A stretch of DNA of 7,087 nt from Acidimicrobium sp. BACL17 MAG-120823-bin42 (GTDB lineage Bacteria > Actinomycetota > Acidimicrobiia > Acidimicrobiales > Ilumatobacteraceae), in NCBI GenBank assembly GCA_001438985.1, contig LIAZ01000064.1, forward strand, positions 1 through 7,087, read 5' to 3'. Both the position numbers and the translations under genes were made by a program. The notes beneath the pieces are model-generated. The model made no database searches and had not been told where the DNA came from. It saw nothing but the letters and a program-made list of their open reading frames with translations. This document shows, piece by piece, positions 1-4,263 of this stretch. The stretch's first letter is position 1; the number at the start of each line of letters is the position of its first letter.

Positions 1-254
1 TTCTTTCTCAATTACATCAATCTGGTTTCGCCACAATTGGCCTTACGCCGCACCATGAGTCGCGCGAAGTAACCAACCTTCGATCCATTCACATCGAAGG
101 AAAGCGAGCACTCATCCTTGGTTCGGAGCGACAAGGTTTGAGCGATGCAAGTCTCGAACTGTGCACTCAACTCGCCAATATCACCATGGCCGATGGCGTT
201 GATTCACTGAATGTGGCGTCTGCTTCTGCAATCGCCTGCTTCGCATTGCTGTAA
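1..254 (+). CDS. SpoU/TrmH-family RNA 2'-O-methyltransferase, C-terminal part (5' end outside window)
   Basis: Frame 3 is open from the window edge to a TAA at 252-254 and gives 83 residues. Two hallmarks of the SPOUT (SpoU/TrmH) fold are visible. The first is motif 2, ALILGSERQGLSD, at fragment residues 36-48, with the conserved Gly-Ser-Glu. The second is motif 3, DGVDSLNVASASAIA, at residues 64-78, whose Ser-Leu-Asn lies in the knot that binds S-adenosylmethionine. Family members transfer a methyl group to a ribose 2'-OH of rRNA or tRNA. The target cannot be told from this part because the substrate-recognition N-terminus is missing. The gene ends at the C-terminal helix after motif 3, as expected, so the 3' end is intact. 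It converges on the globin gene with no intergenic base. Confidence is high for the superfamily and low for the specific member (RlmB, TsnR-like or TrmH). Confidence 0.9.
   Translation, partial: LSQLHQSGFATIGLTPHHESREVTNLRSIHIEGKRALILGSERQGLSDASLELCTQLANITMADGVDSLNVASASAIACFALL
77..100 (-). terminator. Candidate hairpin terminator for the minus-strand operon (weak)
   Basis: CCTTCGAT (77-84) and ATCGAAGG (93-100) form a perfect 8-bp inverted repeat around an 8-nt loop. On the minus strand the stem is followed by TTGGTTACTT, which is T-rich but not a clean T-run. On the plus strand it is followed by AAAGCGAG. If it acts, it would therefore stop transcripts coming from the globin side, about 155 nt past the globin stop codon and inside the methyltransferase coding region. 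One repeat of this size is expected by chance in about 7 kb, so the call is tentative. Confidence 0.25.
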
Positions 255-626
255 CTAACGATTGATCATGTGCTGAGCAGCATTGGTCATGTACTCAGTA
301 AGTTGCGCGTGAATGTTTGGATCAGTCGCGCACTCATCCACTGCTGCTTGCATATGCAACATCCATCGATCGCGCTCTAACTCTCCGATGGCAAATGGAA
401 AATGCCGCTGGCGCAGACGCGGATGACCACGCTCGTCGCTGTATGTCGTTGGACCACCCCAGTACTGAATCAGAAACAACGTGAGTCTTTCGCGTGCTCC
501 GGCCAAGTCGTCATGGTCGGGATACAGCGGCCACAATACGATGTCTTGCACCACGCCTTCGTAAAAGCAATCAACGAGGCGAACAAAAAATTCGCTTCCA
601 CCCACTTCGTCATAGAGCATCGCCAT
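255..626 (-). CDS. glbO: Group II truncated haemoglobin (trHbO type)
   Basis: This 123-residue protein lines up end to end with mycobacterial trHbO. The haem-pocket residues are present: Tyr22 (B10) in CFYEGV, Tyr35 (CD1) in LYPDHDD, proximal His75 (F8) in RLRQRHFPF and Trp88 (G8) in ERDRWML. The motif QYWGGPTTYS (54-63) and the following RGHPRLR are also typical. Such globins bind O2 tightly and are linked to respiration under low oxygen, NO or peroxide chemistry, and membrane association; the role here is inferred. The frame is open to an ATG at 656, but I chose the ATG at 626. It gives MAMLYDEVGG, which matches the family N-terminus, and avoids a 25-nt overlap with the upstream gene. No good ribosome site precedes 626 (a GGAG lies about 14 nt upstream). 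The start is 5 nt after the crotonase TAG, which suggests translational coupling. It ends in TAG. Confidence 0.93.
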   Translation of the reverse strand: MAMLYDEVGGSEFFVRLVDCFYEGVVQDIVLWPLYPDHDDLAGARERLTLFLIQYWGGPTTYSDERGHPRLRQRHFPFAIGELERDRWMLHMQAAVDECATDPNIHAQLTEYMTNAAQHMINR

Positions 627-631
627 GTTGA

Positions 632-1492
632 CTAGAAGAACTCCGGTTCTTCCCATTCAGGGAAGATATCGGGCAAGTCAGTAGTCACGCGTTCGGTGAA
701 TACTGCTTGACGTTTCTCCAAGAAACTCATCACACCTTCTTGCACATCTTTCGAACGTCCCCGAATTTGAATACCTCGACTATCTACGCGATGCGCATTC
801 ATTGGGTGAGGTGCTCCAAGCATTCGCCACATCATCTGACGTGCAAGCGCAACAGAAACAGGTGCCGCGTTATCAACGATCTCTTTTGCCAGCGCATAAG
901 CAGCAGGCAACAAATCGTCTGGTTCGTGGATGCTGCGTACCAACCCACCGCGAAGTGCTTCCTCCGCGCCAAAAACACGACCAGTCATCACCCACTCTTG
1001 TGCTTGTGCAATACCAACGATTCGCGGCAAGAACCATGATGAACATGCTTCAGGAACAATTCCACGACGCGTGAATACGAAACCCATTTTCGCGGCACTG
1101 GAAATGAGACGCATGTCCATTGCCAATGTCATGGTTGCGCCAATTCCCACTGCAGGACCATTGATAGCGCCAATGATTGGCTTGTTGCATTTAAACATTC
1201 TCAACGTCACGGTCCCGCCGCCATCGCGCCGAAATGTGGACTGCGACTCGGTGCTCAATGAACCATCGTTAAAGGTGTCGCCACCGCCAGACAAATCCGC
1301 ACCGGCGCAGAATCCGCGTCCCGAACCAGTCATCACGACAGCGCGAACATTGTCGTCTGCGTCAATTTCATCGAACACGTGATGCAATTCGCGCATCATC
1401 ACATTGGTAAACGCATTGAGTTTGTCTGGTCGATGAAGCGTGACGGTTGCTACTCCGTCGCGTACGGAATACAAAAGCTCGGTGTAGGGCAT
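632..1492 (-). CDS. Crotonase-fold enoyl-CoA hydratase/isomerase family protein
   Basis: This 286-residue protein has the crotonase fold. An N-terminal HRPDKLNAF (20-28) leads to the first oxyanion-hole segment, GRGFCAGADL (58-67). The second oxyanion segment, NGPAVGIGATM, is at 111-121, and GIVPEACSSWFLPRIVG is at 144-160. The core aligns without gaps to rat mitochondrial enoyl-CoA hydratase. In that alignment the two catalytic glutamates (rat E144 and E164) are replaced by Thr120 and Phe140. Glu148, in VPEA, is the candidate acid/base, at a place where some delta3,delta2-enoyl-CoA isomerases carry theirs. It should act on a CoA thioester, but hydration is doubtful; isomerase, hydrolase or another crotonase reaction is equally possible. 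An in-frame TAG 12 nt upstream fixes ATG 1492 as the first usable ATG. Its ribosome site is weak. It follows ftsX by 22 nt and precedes the globin by 5 nt. Confidence 0.9.
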   Translation of the reverse strand: MPYTELLYSVRDGVATVTLHRPDKLNAFTNVMMRELHHVFDEIDADDNVRAVVMTGSGRGFCAGADLSGGGDTFNDGSLSTESQSTFRRDGGGTVTLRMFKCNKPIIGAINGPAVGIGATMTLAMDMRLISSAAKMGFVFTRRGIVPEACSSWFLPRIVGIAQAQEWVMTGRVFGAEEALRGGLVRSIHEPDDLLPAAYALAKEIVDNAAPVSVALARQMMWRMLGAPHPMNAHRVDSRGIQIRGRSKDVQEGVMSFLEKRQAVFTERVTTDLPDIFPEWEEPEFF

Positions 1493-1514
1493 CTGCCCAA
1501 TCTAGATGGGTGAA

Positions 1515-2426
1515 CTAGACGTCTAAGAAGCGTGACGCTGCGATAGCCGAACCAATTGCACCGGCAAGCGCGCCGATGAGCAAAATCACGATCAGGATCA
1601 TCACACCAGAGAGATATCCAGATGGAACAACGAGAGACGAAATTCCTGTACCTGGCTTAAAGCCCGCAACCCCGCTCGTCCACGCGGAATTGAGCACCCA
1701 CAAGCCGCCACATGAGAGCACCGCACCAATCAAACCTTGCAGCAAGCCCTCAAGCATGAACGGGATACGAATGAACCAGTTGGTTGCACCCACCAGCTTC
1801 ATTACTTCAATCTCTCTGCGACGAGCAAACATGGCGGTTCGAATGGTGTTCCAGATAAGACCGACGGCTACGAATAGCAGCACGAGCGACATCACTAACG
1901 TCACGGTGCGAACGAAGCGTGACAAGGTAGAGATCACTTCAAACTCGTCTTCGGCAAGTGCAACATCTTCTACGCCAGGAAGCGATCGATACTGCTCGCT
2001 GAGCGAACGAACAAGAGCGGGATCCTGAGTGATGGGAACCACCTTGAATTCTGACGGGATGTTTTCAGGAGTCAGCAAACTGAGCGTCACAGGATCACCC
2101 GCAAAGATGCGCTTTGCTTCTTCATAAGTTTGTGTCTTATCAAGGTATTGAAGTTTCTCAACATCAATAATCGTTGGTGCTGATCGAATGGACTCGTCAA
2201 TCAAAGCAATTTGTTCAGGAGTTGCATCGCTGCGAACAAACACGATTAAGGCAACATCACCCTTCCATTGCACCAACAAATTGTCGAAGGATCGCTGGAT
2301 CAGCAAGGTTGTACCGACAAGCAACAATGCGATTGCCGAAGTGAGAATGGCTGCAATCGTGAGCGTGAGATTGCGGCGGAAACTTGCCCACATCTCGCGA
2401 AATGCGTAAGCGATGCGGGCGATCAC
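1515..2426 (-). CDS. ftsX: Cell division protein FtsX (permease-like subunit of FtsEX)
   Basis: This 303-residue membrane protein has the FtsX layout. There is a short basic cytoplasmic N-terminus and TM1 at about 21-43. An extracytoplasmic domain of roughly 125 residues (47-170) follows, then TM2 at about 172-195, TM3 at about 222-246 and TM4 at about 271-297. The cytoplasmic loop between TM2 and TM3 carries RRREIEVMKLVGAT (202-215), the family signature for contact with the ATPase. FtsX does not transport a solute; it passes ATP-driven shape changes from FtsE to cell-wall hydrolases outside the membrane (in mycobacteria, RipC). The start is a GTG at 2426 that shares four bases (GTGA) with the ftsE stop, so the two subunits are probably made in step. 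No strong Shine-Dalgarno is visible, only GGGGTG about 7 nt upstream. It ends in TAG. Identification is firm. Confidence 0.97.
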   Translation of the reverse strand: MIARIAYAFREMWASFRRNLTLTIAAILTSAIALLLVGTTLLIQRSFDNLLVQWKGDVALIVFVRSDATPEQIALIDESIRSAPTIIDVEKLQYLDKTQTYEEAKRIFAGDPVTLSLLTPENIPSEFKVVPITQDPALVRSLSEQYRSLPGVEDVALAEDEFEVISTLSRFVRTVTLVMSLVLLFVAVGLIWNTIRTAMFARRREIEVMKLVGATNWFIRIPFMLEGLLQGLIGAVLSCGGLWVLNSAWTSGVAGFKPGTGISSLVVPSGYLSGVMILIVILLIGALAGAIGSAIAASRFLDV

Positions 2427-3100
2427 TCGTACACCCCACGTTCTTGGTCGCGAACAATTACTCCACGATCTAACTGAATCACTCGGCGACGCATCGCGTT
2501 CACCACACGATGGTCGTGTGTTGCCATCATCACTGTTGTTCCCGTCTGATTGATCTCATCCAGCAACGACATGATGCCTTCTCCCGTTGCAGGGTCGAGG
2601 TTTCCAGTGGGCTCATCGGCTAACAAAATCAGTGGACGATTGACAAAAGCACGAGCGATGGAAACGCGCTGCTGTTCACCACCGGACAACTGGTGCGGAA
2701 ACCGATCTTCCTTGCCTGCCAGCCCTACAAGATCGAGCACGATTGGCACCTGGCGCGCAATTACATGGCGCGGTTTGCCAATAACTTCGAGTGCAAATGC
2801 AATGTTTTCAAACACTGTCTTGCCCGTAAGCAACTTGTAATCCTGAAAGACATTGCCCATGCTGCGACGCAAAAACGGCACGCGCGAATCGGGAATGTCG
2901 TTGACGTTTTGGCCAGCAACCCATACGTCACCACGCTCAGGTCGTTCTTGCCGATTCACCAACCGCAAGATGGTCGATTTGCCCGAACCAGACGGACCAA
3001 CCAAGAAGACGAAGTCTCCTTTAGCGACATCAAATGACGCGTCCCGAACCGCAACGGTTTCGGACCCGTATCTCTTGGTCACATTTTCCAAACGGATCAT
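2423..3100 (-). CDS. ftsE: Cell division ATP-binding protein FtsE
   Basis: This 225-residue ABC ATPase is of normal FtsE length and has every catalytic element. These are Walker A GPSGSGKST (35-43), the Q-loop in VFQDYKLL (Q86), signature LSGGEQQRV (138-146), Walker B LILLADEP (157-164) with Glu163, the D-loop GNLDP and the H-loop in ATHDH (H195). The VFQDYKLL context together with the adjacent ftsX separates it from LolD/MacB-type exporters. It sits on the inner face of the membrane bound to FtsX and links ATP hydrolysis to septal peptidoglycan cleavage. The frame stays open to an ATG at 3127, but the ATG at 3100 has a strong ribosome site just before it and begins MIRLENVTKRYG, the usual FtsE start. 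It lies 35 nt after prfB and overlaps ftsX by four bases. It is the only gene here that ends in TGA. Confidence 0.98.
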   Translation of the reverse strand: MIRLENVTKRYGSETVAVRDASFDVAKGDFVFLVGPSGSGKSTILRLVNRQERPERGDVWVAGQNVNDIPDSRVPFLRRSMGNVFQDYKLLTGKTVFENIAFALEVIGKPRHVIARQVPIVLDLVGLAGKEDRFPHQLSGGEQQRVSIARAFVNRPLILLADEPTGNLDPATGEGIMSLLDEINQTGTTVMMATHDHRVVNAMRRRVIQLDRGVIVRDQERGVYE

Positions 3101-3104
3101 GGGG

Positions 3105-3112
3105 CCCCTCTC
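3105..3112 (-). promoter_or_regulatory. Ribosome binding site of ftsE
   Basis: The minus strand reads GAGAGGGG, then four bases, then the ATG at 3100; counted from GAGAGG the spacing is 6 nt. This is the clearest Shine-Dalgarno in the window. It decides for the 3100 start over the in-frame ATG at 3127, which has no such site. The last part, with the next four bases, forms the self-complementary GGGGCCCC. Confidence 0.75.
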
Positions 3113-3135
3113 AGGCGACAAACCCAAAGTCTAAT

Positions 3136-4239
3136 TTACGAATCAGCGTTTGCACGGCGCCAGCGCAAGAACCCTTCCATAAAGGAATCCAGGTCGCCAT
3201 CGAGGACTGCAGCAATATTTCCGCTTTCAATTTCAGTGCGAACATCTTTCACCATTTGATATGGCTGCATCACATAGCTGCGGATCTGACTTCCCCATCC
3301 AACTTGTGCTTGCTTTCCAGCAATATTTCGCAACTCACTTTCACGCTCTTCTTCAATACGCGACGCAACCATTGTCTTCAATCGCTTCAGCGCATTTTCT
3401 CGGTTCTGCAACTGCGAACGCTCTTGTTGTGATGATGCAACAAGCCCGGTTGGCTCGTGGATCAAGCGAACCGCCGACGAAGTTTTGTTGACATGCTGTC
3501 CACCCGCGCCTGATGCACGGAATACTTCCATGCGAATGTCCGACTCGTTGATCTCAACGTCAACCTCTTCGAGCACTGGCCAAATTTGCACATTGGCAAA
3601 ACTTGTTTGCCTACGACCCTGGTTGTCAAACGGGCTGATTCGCACCAATCGATGCGTGCCGCGCTCGGAAGTCAGCAGGCCATACGCATACCGACCACGC
3701 ACGGTGAAGTCGGCAGACAGAATTCCCGCCTCTGTGCCTTCAGAGACATCTCCAATTTCGATCTCAAATCCCTTGCGTTCCGCCCACCGCGTAAACATGC
3801 GCAGGAGCATTTCGCTCCAATCTTGGGCATCAACACCGCCATCTTTGGCATTGATCTGGACAATTGCGTTTGCCTCGTCATGTACGCCTGTAAACAAACT
3901 ACGCAGTTCAAGTGCATCCAACTTTGTGCGTGCTTGTGCAATGCCGCGTTCCAAATCTGGTTCTTGACTTTCGTCATCAATTTCTCGCGCCATTTCATGG
4001 AGCACCTCAAGGTCATCCACCGAACCAGACAGTGAGGCAAACTCATCCATGTCTGATTTGAGGTTGGCGTATTCGGAGTTCACTTTTTTTGCATGGTCCT
4101 GGTCGTCCCACAAATCGGGGCGTGCAACTTCAACCTCTAGCTCGCTGATTCGCACTCGACTTGCGTCCACCTTCAAATAGACAGAGGCCTCATTCACTCG
4201 TCGGCGTACTTCAGTGAGGTCGTTGGAAAAATCGCGCAT
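3136..4239 (-). CDS. prfB: Peptide chain release factor 2 (RF2)
   Basis: This 367-residue class I release factor is full length. It has an N-terminal helical domain (about 1-115), then AQDWSEMLLRMF (138-149) as in E. coli RF2, then the stop-codon tripeptide Ser-Pro-Phe at 202-204 in VRISPFDNQGRR. SPF marks RF2 (UGA/UAA); RF1 has a Pro-x-Thr type tripeptide. The peptidyl-transferase loop SGAGGQHVNKTSS has Gly-Gly-Gln at 246-248, whose glutamine is the known methylation site. The C-terminus has GWGSQIRSYV (314-323). The reading frame is continuous through YLKVDASRV (21-29), where E. coli RF2 has its programmed +1 frameshift, so autoregulation by that route is absent. The gene starts 24 nt after secA with a weak GAGAAG site 5 nt before the ATG, and ends in TAA. 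Identification is firm. Confidence 0.98.
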   Translation of the reverse strand: MRDFSNDLTEVRRRVNEASVYLKVDASRVRISELEVEVARPDLWDDQDHAKKVNSEYANLKSDMDEFASLSGSVDDLEVLHEMAREIDDESQEPDLERGIAQARTKLDALELRSLFTGVHDEANAIVQINAKDGGVDAQDWSEMLLRMFTRWAERKGFEIEIGDVSEGTEAGILSADFTVRGRYAYGLLTSERGTHRLVRISPFDNQGRRQTSFANVQIWPVLEEVDVEINESDIRMEVFRASGAGGQHVNKTSSAVRLIHEPTGLVASSQQERSQLQNRENALKRLKTMVASRIEEERESELRNIAGKQAQVGWGSQIRSYVMQPYQMVKDVRTEIESGNIAAVLDGDLDSFMEGFLRWRRANADS

Positions 4240-4244
4240 GGTTG

Positions 4245-4251
4245 CTTCTCT
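4245..4251 (-). promoter_or_regulatory. Probable ribosome binding site of prfB
   Basis: The minus strand reads AGAGAAG, then five bases, then the ATG at 4239. It is a partial match to the Shine-Dalgarno consensus at a good distance, in the 24-nt spacer after the secA stop codon. Confidence 0.5.
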
Positions 4252-4263
4252 GTTCGATTGCGA

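Noticed and set aside
305..331. GCGCG ... CGCGC inverted repeat as a plus-strand terminator for the methyltransferase gene
   Set aside because: Only 5 bp with a 17-nt loop and no following T-run; it lies in glbO coding sequence.
627..656. Longer glbO start at the ATG at 656
   Set aside because: It would add ten residues not found in the family and overlap the crotonase by 25 nt, with no ribosome site; ATG 626 matches the family N-terminus.
930..1382. 150-codon open frame on the plus strand opposite the crotonase
   Set aside because: It lies antisense to a clear crotonase gene and has Ser/Pro/Arg-rich, low-information composition; no ribosome site or family match.
3485..4035. Two open frames of about 150-160 codons on the plus strand opposite prfB
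   Set aside because: They overlap each other and the conserved RF2 coding sequence; both are reading-frame shadows.
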